Origin: Erythrobacter sp. JK5
Lineage (GTDB): Bacteria > Pseudomonadota > Alphaproteobacteria > Sphingomonadales > Sphingomonadaceae
NCBI RefSeq assembly: GCF_018205975.1
Contig: NZ_CP073577.1
Span: 372,001 to 436,000, forward strand
DNA: 64,000 nt
Reading direction: 5' to 3'
The position numbers were made by a program, and so were the translations under genes. Under the pieces are notes generated by a model. That model did no database searches and was not told where the DNA came from. It worked only from the letters and a program-made list of their open reading frames with translations. Position 1 is the stretch's first letter; each line of letters starts with the position of its first letter. Of this stretch, positions 53,563 through 63,167 are shown in pieces.

Positions 53563-55758
53563 CTAAGGCTTCCCGCCCATCCGTTTGTAGCGCGTCTTCC
53601 CGTACCGTGTCTTGCGCGTGCCCGGCCTGCCCGCGTCCGAGCGTCCGACCCGCGGTGCTTTCTTCTCCCCGTCCGGCAAGCCAAGCTCGTCGTTCTCCAG
53701 CCGCCGGATCTCGTCGCGCAGCCTCCCGGCTTCCTCGAACTCGAGGTCTGCCGCGGCGTCGCGCATGCGTTTTTCGAGGTCCTCGATATAGGCGCGGAGG
53801 TTGTGGCCGACGAGGTTGTTGACCTCTTCGTCTTCGAGATCGACCGTCACTCCGTCCTGCGACGCAGTGTGCGCGACGATATCCTGGATATTGCGCTTGA
53901 TCGTGGTCGGCGTGATGCCGTGTTCTTCGTTGTACGCCTGCTGCTTGGCGCGGCGGCGGTCGGTTTCGGCCATCGCGCGTTCCATGCTGCCGGTGATGCG
54001 GTCGGCATACAGGATCACCCGGCCATCGACGTTGCGCGCCGCGCGGCCGATCGTCTGGACCAGCGAAGTCTCTGAACGAAGGAAGCCTTCCTTGTCGGCA
54101 TCGAGGATGCACACCAGCCCGCATTCGGGAATGTCGAGCCCTTCGCGCAGCAGGTTGATCCCGATCAGCACATCGTACACGCCCATGCGCAGGTCGCGGA
54201 TCAACTCGATCCGCTCCAGCGTTTCGACGTCGGAGTGCATGTAGCGGACCTTCACGCCCGCCTCGTGCATGAACTCGGTAAGGTCCTCCGCCATCCGCTT
54301 GGTCAGCGTGGTGACGAGCGTGCGGTAGCCCTTCTTCGCGGTGGCGAGGCATTCCTGGATGCAATCCTGCACCTGATCCTCGACCGGGCGGATTTCGACC
54401 GGAGGATCGATCAGGCCGGTCGGGCGAATCACCTGTTCGGCGAACACGCCGCCGGTCTGCTCCATTTCCCACGTGCCGGGCGTGGCCGAAATCGCAAAGG
54501 TCTGCGGGCGCATTGCGTCCCATTCGTTGAAGCGCAGCGGGCGGTTGTCGATGCAGCTGGGCAGGCGGAAACCATATTCGGCGAGCGTGATCTTGCGGCG
54601 ATGGTCGCCGCGCGCCATCGCACCGATCTGCGGCACCGTCTGGTGGCTTTCATCGACGAACAGCAGCGCGTTTTCGGGCAGATATTCGAACAGGGTGGGC
54701 GGCGGCTCGCCCGGCAGGCGCCCGGTGAGGAAGCGCGAATAATTCTCGATCCCGGCGCATGAACCGGTCGCCGCGATCATCTCGAGGTCGAAATTGGTGC
54801 GCTGTTCGAGCCGCTGGTGCTCGAGCAGTTTGCCTTCTTCCTCCAGCTCCTTGAGTCGGTGCTCCAGCTCGAACTTGATCGCTTCGGTCGCCTGTTTCAT
54901 CGTCGGGCCGGGCGTGACGTAGTGCGAATTGGCAAAGACCCGCACCTTGTCGAGCTTCGCGCCGGTCTTGCCCGTCAGCGGGTCGAATTCGCTGATCTCC
55001 TCGATCTCGTCGCCGAAGAAGCTGATGCGCCAAGCCATGTCCTCGTAGTGCGACGGGAACAGTTCGAGATTGTCGCCCCGTACCCGGAAGCATCCGCGCG
55101 CGAACGCTGTATCGTTGCGCTTGTATTGCAGCGCGACGAGCTTGCGGATCAGCTCGCGCTGGTCGACCGTCTCGTCTGTCTTGATGTCGAACACCATCGC
55201 CGAATAGGTCTCGACCGAGCCGATACCGTAAAGACACGAGACCGAGGCGACGATGATCACGTCGTCGCGTTCGAGCAGCGCGCGGGTGGCCGAGTGGCGC
55301 ATCCGGTCGATTGCCTCGTTCACGCTCGATTCCTTCTCGATATAGGTGTCGGAGCGCGGCACGTAGGCTTCGGGCTGGTAGTAGTCGTAGTAGGAGACGA
55401 AATACTCGACTGCGTTCTCCGGGAAGAAACTCTTGAATTCGCCATAAAGCTGCGCGGCGAGGATCTTGTTGGGCGCGAGCACGAGGGCCGGGCGCTGCAA
55501 TTCCTCGATCACCTTGGCCATGGTGAAGGTCTTGCCCGATCCGGTGACGCCGAGCAGTGTCTGGGTTTGCTCGCCCTCCCGCGCTCCCGCGACCAGTTCG
55601 GCGATCGCGGTCGGCTGGTCGCCCGAAGGTTCGTACTCCGAGACGAGCTTGAACCTCCGGCCGCCCATCGACTTTTCGGGGCGGGCGGGGCGATGCGGGG
55701 TGAACTCCTCGCCGGTTTCGGGTTCGTCGAGACCGCGGCGGATTACAAGCTGGGACAT
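53563..55758 (-). CDS. uvrB: Excinuclease ABC subunit B
   Basis: The product has 731 residues starting [16 protein letters not shown]. Walker A is [14 protein letters not shown], the beta-hairpin reads [21 protein letters not shown], and Walker B with its helicase motif is [15 protein letters not shown]. The C-terminal UVR domain ([22 protein letters not shown]) that contacts UvrC is present, followed by a basic tail. UvrB verifies DNA damage delivered by UvrA and recruits UvrC. Slightly longer than the usual about 670 residues because of extensions at both ends. Single gene, divergent from the DUF3617 gene. Confidence 0.98.
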   Translation of the reverse strand: MSQLVIRRGLDEPETGEEFTPHRPARPEKSMGGRRFKLVSEYEPSGDQPTAIAELVAGAREGEQTQTLLGVTGSGKTFTMAKVIEELQRPALVLAPNKILAAQLYGEFKSFFPENAVEYFVSYYDYYQPEAYVPRSDTYIEKESSVNEAIDRMRHSATRALLERDDVIIVASVSCLYGIGSVETYSAMVFDIKTDETVDQRELIRKLVALQYKRNDTAFARGCFRVRGDNLELFPSHYEDMAWRISFFGDEIEEISEFDPLTGKTGAKLDKVRVFANSHYVTPGPTMKQATEAIKFELEHRLKELEEEGKLLEHQRLEQRTNFDLEMIAATGSCAGIENYSRFLTGRLPGEPPPTLFEYLPENALLFVDESHQTVPQIGAMARGDHRRKITLAEYGFRLPSCIDNRPLRFNEWDAMRPQTFAISATPGTWEMEQTGGVFAEQVIRPTGLIDPPVEIRPVEDQVQDCIQECLATAKKGYRTLVTTLTKRMAEDLTEFMHEAGVKVRYMHSDVETLERIELIRDLRMGVYDVLIGINLLREGLDIPECGLVCILDADKEGFLRSETSLVQTIGRAARNVDGRVILYADRITGSMERAMAETDRRRAKQQAYNEEHGITPTTIKRNIQDIVAHTASQDGVTVDLEDEEVNNLVGHNLRAYIEDLEKRMRDAAADLEFEEAGRLRDEIRRLENDELGLPDGEKKAPRVGRSDAGRPGTRKTRYGKTRYKRMGGKP

Positions 55759-55868
55759 GCGCGAACATATGAGGCTCGCCGCCCGCATTGTGAAGTGGCC
55801 GCCTTCGGCCTAGCCTGCGCGGATAACGACGGTCGCGACGATCAGGATTCGCTGTGGAGGGATATCGG

Positions 55869-56432
55869 GTGACGAAACGAATAGCAGTTCTTGCGACCTT
55901 GAGTCTGGGTTTGGCGGCATGCGGAGGCGATTCCGGCGCCGGCAGTGCCGATGCCGACAATGACGGCGAAATCAGCCTCAACGAGGCGGCGGCCGAGGTC
56001 GATCGCAACCAGGGCATGATCAGGCCCCAGGCCGGGCTGTATCGCGGCACGATGGAGCTGGTCGACCTGCAGGTTCCCGATGCGCCGCCCGAAGCGCAGC
56101 AGATGCTCAAGGCAATGATCGGCGGCGAGCCGCGCACGCACGAATTCTGTCTGACCGAGGAAGACGCGGAGCAGGGCTTCGAGAAGATGGCGAAGGAATC
56201 CCAGGGCGGCGATTGCAGTTTCGAACGCTTCGACATCCAGAGCGGCAGGATGGACGCGGTGATGAATTGCCAGGTGCCCGGACAGGGCGCGGCGAAGATC
56301 ACGCTGCAAGGCACCGGCACGCGCACGTCGTCGGACATGACCATGAACATGGATGCCAGCGGGCCCAACGGCGAAACGATGAAGATGACGATGAAGACGT
56401 CGCAACAGCGGGTCGGCGACTGCCCGGGTTAG
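55869..56432 (+). CDS. DUF3617-type lipoprotein
   Basis: The product has 187 residues. The GTG at 55869 (VTKRIAVLATLSLGLAACGG) is chosen because a tggaggga site lies at the right distance and it begins the signal peptide with lipobox LAAC. The mature protein starts with an acidic, EF-hand-like stretch (DADNDGEISLNEAAAEVD), then the DUF3617 pattern (GLYRGTMELVDLQVP, EFCLTEEDAEQGFEKM, DCSFERFDIQSG). Four Cys suggest disulfides. Family function is unknown; such proteins are common in Sphingomonadales envelopes. Confidence 0.8.
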   Translation: MTKRIAVLATLSLGLAACGGDSGAGSADADNDGEISLNEAAAEVDRNQGMIRPQAGLYRGTMELVDLQVPDAPPEAQQMLKAMIGGEPRTHEFCLTEEDAEQGFEKMAKESQGGDCSFERFDIQSGRMDAVMNCQVPGQGAAKITLQGTGTRTSSDMTMNMDASGPNGETMKMTMKTSQQRVGDCPG

Positions 56433-56515
56433 ACAATCCGCCGCTGCGGGCGGCTGGGTGCGGGAAGCCCTTGCTTCACTTGGCATTCACGCCGCGACGG
56501 TAATGTTTCGCGGCC

Positions 56516-57295
56516 ATGGCAACGCGTCCGCCCTTTTCCGGCCTCCCGCCGTTCCCCTTGAAGGAGGGCGAGTTCGCGCGCCGGATCGCGCTTGCGCGCG
56601 AGGAACGCCCGGACGAGGAATTCGGCCGGCCGCATGCCCTGCGGCTGCTGGCCGAGCTCGACATCCTGGCCGAACCGGCGCGGCGGCTGGTGCGGCGGCT
56701 TGAAATCCCAGCGAGCGCCCGTCCGCGCACCGTGATGATCCTGCCCGGCTTTGGCGCGCGGTCGCGCAAGATGCGCTACATGGCCGAGCAGTTCGAACGC
56801 GCCGGGCACGAAGCAAAACGCTGGGGCGTTGAAGGCCGCAACTGGGGCCCGACGCCCGAACGCTTCGCGCGGCTGGAGGATCGTCTGATCGAGCTGCACG
56901 CGCGCAAGCGCGAACCGGTGGTGCTGCTCGGCTGGAGCCTGGGCGGGCTGTATGCGCGCGAGCTTGCGCATCGCCACCCGCAGGCCGTGGCCAAAGTCAT
57001 CACCATGGGATCGCCGTTTTCCGGCAGTCCGCGGGCCAACAATGCGTGGCGGGTCTACCAGTTCGTCACCGGGCACCCGGTCGATGCCCCGCCGGTCGAA
57101 GCCGACATTTCCGCCAAGCCTCCGGTCGAGACCGTGGCGCTGTGGAGCCCGTACGACAGCGTCATTGCCCCGCGCTGCGCCGCCGGCCTGCCGGGCGAAC
57201 GCGATCGCGCGATTGCGCTGCGCTGCACCCATCTCGGTTTTACCTATGCGCCGGAGGCGATTCTGGCGGTGCTCGCGGAATTCGAACGCGACTGA
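56516..57295 (+). CDS. Alpha/beta-hydrolase (lipase/esterase-like)
   Basis: The product has 259 residues. The N-terminal about 65 residues are an amphipathic extension. Then VMILPGFGARSRKMRYMAEQ forms the oxyanion strand. The nucleophile elbow is LLGWSLGGLYAREL (Ser about residue 143), with Asp in VETVALWSPYDSV and His in ALRCTHLGFTY completing the triad. No signal peptide is seen, so it is cytoplasmic. The substrate cannot be inferred. The last gene before the Anbu cluster, 78 bases upstream, same strand; co-transcription is possible but not required. Confidence 0.82.
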   Translation: MATRPPFSGLPPFPLKEGEFARRIALAREERPDEEFGRPHALRLLAELDILAEPARRLVRRLEIPASARPRTVMILPGFGARSRKMRYMAEQFERAGHEAKRWGVEGRNWGPTPERFARLEDRLIELHARKREPVVLLGWSLGGLYARELAHRHPQAVAKVITMGSPFSGSPRANNAWRVYQFVTGHPVDAPPVEADISAKPPVETVALWSPYDSVIAPRCAAGLPGERDRAIALRCTHLGFTYAPEAILAVLAEFERD

Positions 57296-57373
57296 CGCTA
57301 TCTTTTTCAGATTGCGCGGTTAAACTGCACCTTCTTCTCCATTTCCAGACAACAGGGATCAGCGGTCGCCCAC

Positions 57374-58813
57374 GTGGCAGGACAATCCGACATATTCAAC
57401 GAGATGTTCGAGCCGGACGGTGCGACCCGGCCCGGCTATGCCGACTATTGCGGCTGGTACGACGAACAGGACAAGGGCCTGCTACGGCGCAAGGATCTGG
57501 AAGCGGACGAGAACTTTCGCCGCACCGGGATCACTTTCAATGTCTACGGCGAGGACGAGGCCGAAGAGCGGCTGATCCCGTTCGACATGGTCCCCCGGAT
57601 CATTACCGCAGCGGAATGGCGGCGGCTGACCCGCGGGATCGAACAGCGCGTACGAGCGCTCAACAGCTTCCTTTACGATCTGTATCACCGGCAGGAGATC
57701 ATCCGCGCCGGGCGCATTCCCGAACGGCTGTTCCATCACAACGCCGCATGGCTGCCGCACATGGTCGGCTTCACCCCGCCGGGCGGAATCTACACCCATA
57801 TCGTCGGGATCGACCTTGTCCGCACCGGGCCTGATGAATTCTTCGTGCTGGAAGACAATGCCCGCACTCCGTCGGGTGTCTCGTACATGCTCGAGAACCG
57901 CGAAACGATGATGGCGATGTTCCCGGACCTGTTCAGCCGGATCGCGGTCGAGACCGTGTCGGACTATCCGCGCCGGCTCGCCCGCTCGCTGGCAGCCTGC
58001 GCCCCGCCTGACTGTTCGGACAGCAACGGCGGCAAGCCTGCGGTCGCGGTGCTGACGCCGGGGATCTACAATTCCGCCTATTTCGAGCACGCTTTTCTCG
58101 CCGACCAGATGGGTGCGGAGCTGGTCGAGGGCAGCGATCTGCGGGTGGTCGACGGGCGGGTGCAGATGCGCACCACCAGCGGATACACGCCGGTCGATGT
58201 GCTCTATCGCCGGGTCGACGACGAATATCTCGATCCGCTCACCTTCGATCCGAACAGCCTGCTGGGCGTACCCGGGATCATGGACGTCTATCGCGCCGGG
58301 CGGATCACGATCGCCAACGCGCCCGGCACCGGGATATGCGACGACAAGGCGATCTACAGCTTCATGCCCGAGATCGTCGAATTCTACACCGGCGAAAAGC
58401 CGCTGCTGCCCAATGTCGAGACCTGGCGCTGCGCCGATGAAGACAGCCGCGCCTACGTGCTCGACAATCTGGAAGAACTGGTGGTCAAGGAAGTGCACGG
58501 ATCGGGCGGATACGGAATGCTGATCGGCCCGACCGCTTCGAAGCGCGAGATCAAGGAATTCCGGGCCAAGCTCGAAGCCAACCCGGACAATTACATCGCG
58601 CAGCCGACGCTCTCGCTTTCGACCTGCCCGATCTACACCAAGAAAGGGCTCGCGCCGCGCCATGTCGATCTGCGCCCCTTCGTGCTGGTCTCGCCCGACG
58701 GGATCGATATCACCCCCGGAGGACTGACGCGGGTGGCGCTCAAGGAAGGTTCACTGGTGGTCAATTCGTCGCAGGGCGGCGGCACCAAGGATACGTGGGT
58801 GCTCAAGGACTGA
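57374..58813 (+). CDS. Circularly permuted ATP-grasp type 2 protein (Anbu cluster)
   Basis: The product has 479 residues with a GTG start (VAGQSDIFNEMFEPDG). The DUF404/DUF407 pattern is clear: ERLIPFDMVPRIITAAEWR, FVLEDNARTPSGVSYMLENR, GICDDKAIYSFMPEIVEFY, ELVVKEVHGSGGYGMLIGP and RPFVLVSPDG. This is a non-classical ATP-grasp thought to form an amide or peptide bond using ATP. It heads the four-gene set with alpha-E, transglutaminase-like and Anbu genes, an arrangement known in many proteobacteria and predicted to make and process a peptide tag or small peptide. The product is unknown. Confidence 0.92.
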   Translation: MAGQSDIFNEMFEPDGATRPGYADYCGWYDEQDKGLLRRKDLEADENFRRTGITFNVYGEDEAEERLIPFDMVPRIITAAEWRRLTRGIEQRVRALNSFLYDLYHRQEIIRAGRIPERLFHHNAAWLPHMVGFTPPGGIYTHIVGIDLVRTGPDEFFVLEDNARTPSGVSYMLENRETMMAMFPDLFSRIAVETVSDYPRRLARSLAACAPPDCSDSNGGKPAVAVLTPGIYNSAYFEHAFLADQMGAELVEGSDLRVVDGRVQMRTTSGYTPVDVLYRRVDDEYLDPLTFDPNSLLGVPGIMDVYRAGRITIANAPGTGICDDKAIYSFMPEIVEFYTGEKPLLPNVETWRCADEDSRAYVLDNLEELVVKEVHGSGGYGMLIGPTASKREIKEFRAKLEANPDNYIAQPTLSLSTCPIYTKKGLAPRHVDLRPFVLVSPDGIDITPGGLTRVALKEGSLVVNSSQGGGTKDTWVLKD

Positions 58814-58829
58814 TGCGCGGGAACTCATC

Positions 58830-59774
58830 ATGCTAGGCCGCACCGCCAACGGATTGTTCTGGATGTTCCGCTATATGGAGCGGGCCGAGAACACCGCGCG
58901 CCTGCTCGAAGCCGGGCTGCGCATGGCGTTGACGCGCGATCTGGTGACCTCCGAAGAGGAATGGCGTTCGGTCATCGCGACCTCGGGTCAGCAATCGCTC
59001 TACGAGGCGGCGCACGATCGTTACGAGGCCCAGTCGGTCTGGAACTTCGTGCTGCGCGAGAAATCGAACCCGGCCAATATCCGCGAGATGTTCAAGGAAG
59101 TGCGGACCAATGCCCGCACCGCCCGGGCGAACATCTCGAGCGAGGTGTGGGAAGCGGTCAACGAAAACTGGATGAAGCTCGACACGATGCTGGCCAAACC
59201 GGTCGGGCAGGGCACGGTCGGCGAAGTGGTGCGTCGCGTCCGCCGCGCGGGGACGCAGGTGCACGGCGCCTTGCTCGGCACGATGCTCCGCAACGAAGCA
59301 TATCACTTCGCCCGCGCGGGGACCTTTGTCGAACGTGCCGAAAGCACCGCGCGCATCCTCGACTTGAAGTATTATCTGCTGCTGCCTTCGCTGTCCTATG
59401 TCGGCTCCAGCCTCGACACCGGACAGTGGGATCAGGTGCTGCGATCGGTTGCGGGCGCGCGCGCCTACACCTGGCTCAACGCGGGGCAGATCGACGCCCG
59501 CGGGATCGTCGAATTCCTGGTCCTCGACGATCGTTTTCCGCGCAGCCTTGCGTTTTGCCGCAGCGCCTTGCGCGAAAACCTCGCCGCGCTCGCGCGGGTG
59601 CATGGAGCCGAAGGCAGGTGCAACGAACTGATGCGCGAAGCCGACATGCAGATCGCCGAAATCACCGTCGATGGCATATTCGAACAGGGGCTGCATGAAT
59701 TCCTGGTCGATTTCATGTATCGCAATGGCGCGATCGCGCAGGCCATCGCCGAAGACTACCGTTTCCTCGCATGA
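58830..59774 (+). CDS. Alpha-E domain protein (DUF403, Anbu cluster)
   Basis: The product has 314 residues, all-helical. The typical start is MLGRTANGLFWMFRYMERAENTARLLEAG, with later FVERAESTARILDLKYYLLL and LDDRFPRSLAFCRSALRENL. Alpha-E proteins have two Glu-rich helical repeats and no established activity. They nearly always accompany the permuted ATP-grasp protein and a transglutaminase-like protein, and probably act as a partner or scaffold. 16 bases after the ATP-grasp gene; its stop overlaps a decoy ATG (59771) 14 bases before the real start of the next gene. Confidence 0.92.
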   Translation: MLGRTANGLFWMFRYMERAENTARLLEAGLRMALTRDLVTSEEEWRSVIATSGQQSLYEAAHDRYEAQSVWNFVLREKSNPANIREMFKEVRTNARTARANISSEVWEAVNENWMKLDTMLAKPVGQGTVGEVVRRVRRAGTQVHGALLGTMLRNEAYHFARAGTFVERAESTARILDLKYYLLLPSLSYVGSSLDTGQWDQVLRSVAGARAYTWLNAGQIDARGIVEFLVLDDRFPRSLAFCRSALRENLAALARVHGAEGRCNELMREADMQIAEITVDGIFEQGLHEFLVDFMYRNGAIAQAIAEDYRFLA

Positions 59775-59784
59775 GACTTTGCCC

Positions 59785-60618
59785 ATGAGACTGGCGATCC
59801 GCCATACCACCCATTATTCGTTCGCCGATCCGGTGTTCCACGCGCTGCAGCGGCTCCGGCTGACGCCTAAGGAAACTCAGGGGCAGCGGATCGTGAACTG
59901 GGAAATGGAATACGAAAACGCGCATCCCGAGCTCGAATACGACGATCAGCATTTCAACACCGTCACTCTGATCGCGGTCGACTCCGGCGCCAGCGAAGTC
60001 GTCGTGACCTGCCACGGCACGGTCGAGACTCAGGACAGCGCCGGGGTGATGGGGCGACATTCGGGCCACCTGCCGCTGTGGAGCTTTCTCGGTCAGACCA
60101 AGCTGACCAGGCCGGGGCCGAAGCTGCGCGGATTGCTGCGCGACCTTCCGCTTCCCGAAGACGGGGCGAAGCTCGATTTCCTCCATGCGCTGTCGGGGCG
60201 GATTCTCGACCGGGTCAGTTACAGCACCGGGCAGACCGGGGCAGGGACCACCGCCGAGGAAGCCGCCGCACACGGATCCGGCGTGTGCCAGGACCACGCG
60301 CATATTTTCATCGGCCTCGCCCGCGCGTCGGGAATTCCGGCGCGCTATGTCAGCGGCTACCTGATGATGAACGACCGGATCGACCAGGAGGCCAGCCATG
60401 CCTGGGCCGAGGCGCATATCGACGGGCTCGGCTGGGTCGGGTTCGACATTTCCAACGGGATCAGCCCCGATCCCCGCTATGTCCGCGTCGCAACCGGCCG
60501 CGACTATCGCGATGCCGCCCCGGTGACCGGGATCAGTTTCGGCACTCCGGCGCAGCATCTCCGGGTCGATGTTGCGGTCGAACAGCAGCACCACGTCCAG
60601 GAACAGCAGCAGCAATAA
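59785..60618 (+). CDS. Transglutaminase-like cysteine protease-fold protein (Anbu cluster)
   Basis: The product has 277 residues starting MRLAIRHTTHYSFADPVFHA, the usual N-terminal domain of this family. The catalytic triad is present: Cys in HGSGVCQDHAHIFIGLAR, His in ASHAWAEAHIDG, Asp in WVGFDISNG. The C-terminus is Gln/His-rich (VAVEQQHHVQEQQQQ). Members may cleave or exchange an amide bond in the product of the ATP-grasp partner. No signal peptide. Start chosen at 59785; the ATG at 59771 gives only five codons. Confidence 0.92.
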   Translation: MRLAIRHTTHYSFADPVFHALQRLRLTPKETQGQRIVNWEMEYENAHPELEYDDQHFNTVTLIAVDSGASEVVVTCHGTVETQDSAGVMGRHSGHLPLWSFLGQTKLTRPGPKLRGLLRDLPLPEDGAKLDFLHALSGRILDRVSYSTGQTGAGTTAEEAAAHGSGVCQDHAHIFIGLARASGIPARYVSGYLMMNDRIDQEASHAWAEAHIDGLGWVGFDISNGISPDPRYVRVATGRDYRDAAPVTGISFGTPAQHLRVDVAVEQQHHVQEQQQQ

Positions 60619-60678
60619 GAGTATCGCCGCTGTCCGGGATAGGCTAGCCGCGCGACCGACAACTTCGAAGGAATCCGC

Positions 60679-61428
60679 ATGACCTATTGCGTTGGCATGG
60701 TGCTCGACAAGGGCCTGGTGCTGATGAGCGACACCCGTACCAATTCGGGTGTCGACAACATTTCGGTGTTTCGCAAGATGTTCCACTGGCAGGTGCCGGG
60801 GGAGCGCATGATCGCGATCATGACCGCCGGCAATCTGGCGACCACCCAGGCGGTGGTGGGCAAGCTCGAGGAGCGCACCAAGGAACCCGACGAGCGCGAC
60901 AACACGCTGATAAAGGGGCAGACGATGTTCAACGTCGCAACCGAGATCGGCCGGTTGCTGCGCGAAACGATCGAAGAAGTCCAAAGCGCCAACGGCGACC
61001 GCGGGAAGAGCCGCTTTACCGCGTCGATCATCCTCGCCGGCCAGATCGCCGGAATGCAGCCGCGCCTGTTCATGATCTACCCTGAAGGCAATTTCATCGA
61101 GGCGAGCTGGGACACGCCGTTCTTCCAGATCGGCGAGACCAAGTATGGTCGCCCGATCATCATCCGCGGTTACGAACGCGGCATGAGCTTCGAAGACGCG
61201 GTCAAGCTGCTGATGGTGTCGTTCGATTCAACCCTCAAGGCCAATCTGTCGGTCGGGCTTCCGCTCGATTTGCTGGTCATCGAAAAGGACGGTTTCGAGC
61301 CCACGCACCAACACCGGGTCGCACAGGACGACCCCTATTTCGACGCGATTTCGTCGGGCTGGGGCAACGCCTTGCGACAGGCGTTCCTGTCGCTGCCGAG
61401 CTACAGTCTCGAGACGACCGACACCTGA
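60679..61428 (+). CDS. Anbu-type proteasome-like protease (ancestral beta subunit)
   Basis: The product has 249 residues starting MTYCVGMVLDKGLVLMSDTRT. Removal of Met exposes Thr1; Asp17 (SDTRT) and a Lys at 32 (VFRKMF) fall where the Ntn-hydrolase site needs them. LVVGKLEERTKEP-like helices, FTASIILAGQIAGMQPRLFMI and LPLDLLVIEKDGF match the Anbu (BPH) family, which assembles into open ring- or lock-washer-like oligomers. Known to be linked with the three genes upstream. Substrate and peptidase activity are poorly understood. 60 bases after the transglutaminase gene. Confidence 0.93.
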   Translation: MTYCVGMVLDKGLVLMSDTRTNSGVDNISVFRKMFHWQVPGERMIAIMTAGNLATTQAVVGKLEERTKEPDERDNTLIKGQTMFNVATEIGRLLRETIEEVQSANGDRGKSRFTASIILAGQIAGMQPRLFMIYPEGNFIEASWDTPFFQIGETKYGRPIIIRGYERGMSFEDAVKLLMVSFDSTLKANLSVGLPLDLLVIEKDGFEPTHQHRVAQDDPYFDAISSGWGNALRQAFLSLPSYSLETTDT

Positions 61429-61602
61429 GCTGCGACGAACCGAACCGGGTAAACCCGTACGTAGGATAGCGGATTCGCGTTCGTTTCGGAGTGTTGATTG
61501 CTTCGTGATATCAAAATCTTAGATATAAGTTAACCGTTCATTGCTCCGGAATGGCGAAGGTCTCGCGTGAACCGGTGCCGCATCTCGCGCAATGCGGTAA
61601 CC

Positions 61603-62235
61603 ATGTCACGAAAAGCCACGCTCCACTTCATCGACTCATCCAGCCGCCAGCGCGCCGAGCTCGCGCGGGTCGGGTTCGCGCTGGGCCACCACGCCGAAGT
61701 CTACGGCGACCTGTCCGAACTCTCGGTCCACCCGCCGCGCGAGGGGATCATCGTGGCGCGCGACACGGTTGAACAGGGCGGGGTCGCGACGATCCTCGAA
61801 CGGCTCAGCCGGCTCGGCATCTGGCTGCCGCTGATCGCGGTCGATATCCAGCCCCGGCCGACCCGGATCGTCGAGGCGATCAAGGCCGGAGCGCTCGACT
61901 ACCTCTCGCTGCCGCTCGATCCCGAACGGTTCGGGCGCTGCCTCACCCGCATCGCCAAGGAAGCGGAGCTGTTCGGCCAGGCGCGCCGCCGCATGATCGA
62001 GGCACGCGACCGCATCTCCAGCCTGTCGCAGCGCGAGCGCGAGGTGCTGGACTGGCTGGCGCAGGGCAGCAGCAACAAGGTGATCGCGCGCGAGCTCGAG
62101 ATCAGCCCACGCACCGTCGAGATTCACCGTGCCAACATGATGACCAAGCTTGGCGCGCGCCACGCCGCCGAAGCGGTGCGGCTGAAACTAGAAGCCGGGC
62201 TCGACGAACCCGAGGCGCCCCGGCAGCGGGCCTGA
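61603..62235 (+). CDS. LuxR/FixJ-type regulator with degenerate receiver domain
   Basis: The product has 210 residues. ATG 61603 (MSRKATLHFIDSSSRQR) is preferred over GTG 61567, which adds 12 residues without a typical start. The C-terminal HTH is complete: LSQREREVLDWLAQGSSNKVIARELEISPRTVEIHRANMMTKLGA. The N-terminal domain has a receiver-like layout (HFIDSSS, WLPLIAVDIQP, IKAGALDYLSLPLDPERF) but lacks the conserved Lys-Pro at the end (Leu-Asp-Pro instead), and its phospho-Asp position is not convincing. It may therefore respond without normal phosphorylation. Target genes unknown. Confidence 0.85.
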   Translation: MSRKATLHFIDSSSRQRAELARVGFALGHHAEVYGDLSELSVHPPREGIIVARDTVEQGGVATILERLSRLGIWLPLIAVDIQPRPTRIVEAIKAGALDYLSLPLDPERFGRCLTRIAKEAELFGQARRRMIEARDRISSLSQREREVLDWLAQGSSNKVIARELEISPRTVEIHRANMMTKLGARHAAEAVRLKLEAGLDEPEAPRQRA

Positions 62236-62324
62236 TCCGCACGCCCGGCACCCCGGTCGGCCTCGCCGCTCTCGCCCCCTCTTGTCCTCTGCCTGGCGGC
62301 GGGGCCGCATCGCGGCAGCGGGGG

Positions 62325-63053
62325 TCAGCGGCAGAACTGCCCGCTCGATTCTTCGAGATGGAAGTGATCGCGGTGCGCCGCGTTGTATTCGGGGCCCAGC
62401 ACCGTGCCGAAGCGCTTGCACGCGCTCCTGTGCACCACGCGCAGGAACTCGCGTTCCGCCGCGCTGCCGTTGTCCCAATCTTCGGCCAGCGCAATCCGGC
62501 GACCGTTCTCCAGCACGAAGGCCGAGACGTCGATCGCTTCCGCGCGCGCATGGGCGGAGCGGCGTTCGCTGCCCGCGACATTGCGGCAGGCATAGCTGCC
62601 CATGGTTTCGACCCGGGCGAGCGGGCTGCCGAGGATTTCGCGCGCGGCGCGATCGACCCCGAACCGCAGCCATCCGTTGAAGGTCGTCGCGGCGCGGCAG
62701 GTGACCGGGCCGATATTGCTGATCCCGAAGCGCGACGCATCGCCGGCCAGTGCCGACAGCTGCACTGTGCCGAGCGTGCTGCACCCCGGCGCGGAATAGG
62801 CATCGGGCAGCGCATCGAAGCTGGCGCCGGCGGCGTTAAGCTCGGCGAAGCAGGTGACGTCGCCCGCGCGGTTCGAGACCCGCTGCGGGGTCGAGGCGAC
62901 GCGGGCGGGCGGGCGCGAAGACGCGCTGGTCGATCCGGCCGCTTGGCCCGCCGCCGGGCCGCCGTTCGAGGCCGGGATGAGGCTCCCGCAGCCGGCCAGC
63001 GCGAGCGCGCTCGCCAGCAGGGGTATCGCCTTGGGGGTCGCGGTGAATGTCAT
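62325..63053 (-). CDS. Extensin-like C-terminal domain lipoprotein
   Basis: The product has 242 residues, starting at MTFTATPKAIPLLASALALAGCGS with a lipobox. A Ser/Ala/Pro linker (SSRPPARVASTPQRV) leads to the extensin-like domain: VTCFAELNAAGASFD, GPVTCRAATTFNGWL, SYACRNVAGSERRSAHARAEA, and the end VHRSACKRFGTVLGPEYN followed by AAHRDHFHLE, whose His cluster resembles a D,D-peptidase-like metal site. Six or more Cys are placed for disulfides. Envelope-bound, perhaps acting on peptidoglycan; no activity is established for the family. Confidence 0.85.
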   Translation of the reverse strand: MTFTATPKAIPLLASALALAGCGSLIPASNGGPAAGQAAGSTSASSRPPARVASTPQRVSNRAGDVTCFAELNAAGASFDALPDAYSAPGCSTLGTVQLSALAGDASRFGISNIGPVTCRAATTFNGWLRFGVDRAAREILGSPLARVETMGSYACRNVAGSERRSAHARAEAIDVSAFVLENGRRIALAEDWDNGSAAEREFLRVVHRSACKRFGTVLGPEYNAAHRDHFHLEESSGQFCR

Positions 63054-63167
63054 GGTTAAGGACTCTTGCCCGGAAATGGTTAACGGACCGGTAACGTCCG
63101 CGCCCGCCATGCCCCGCGAAAGCGCCCGCGCGGCGGCCCGTGCCGCGATCCCGGCGAGCGGACCGCG

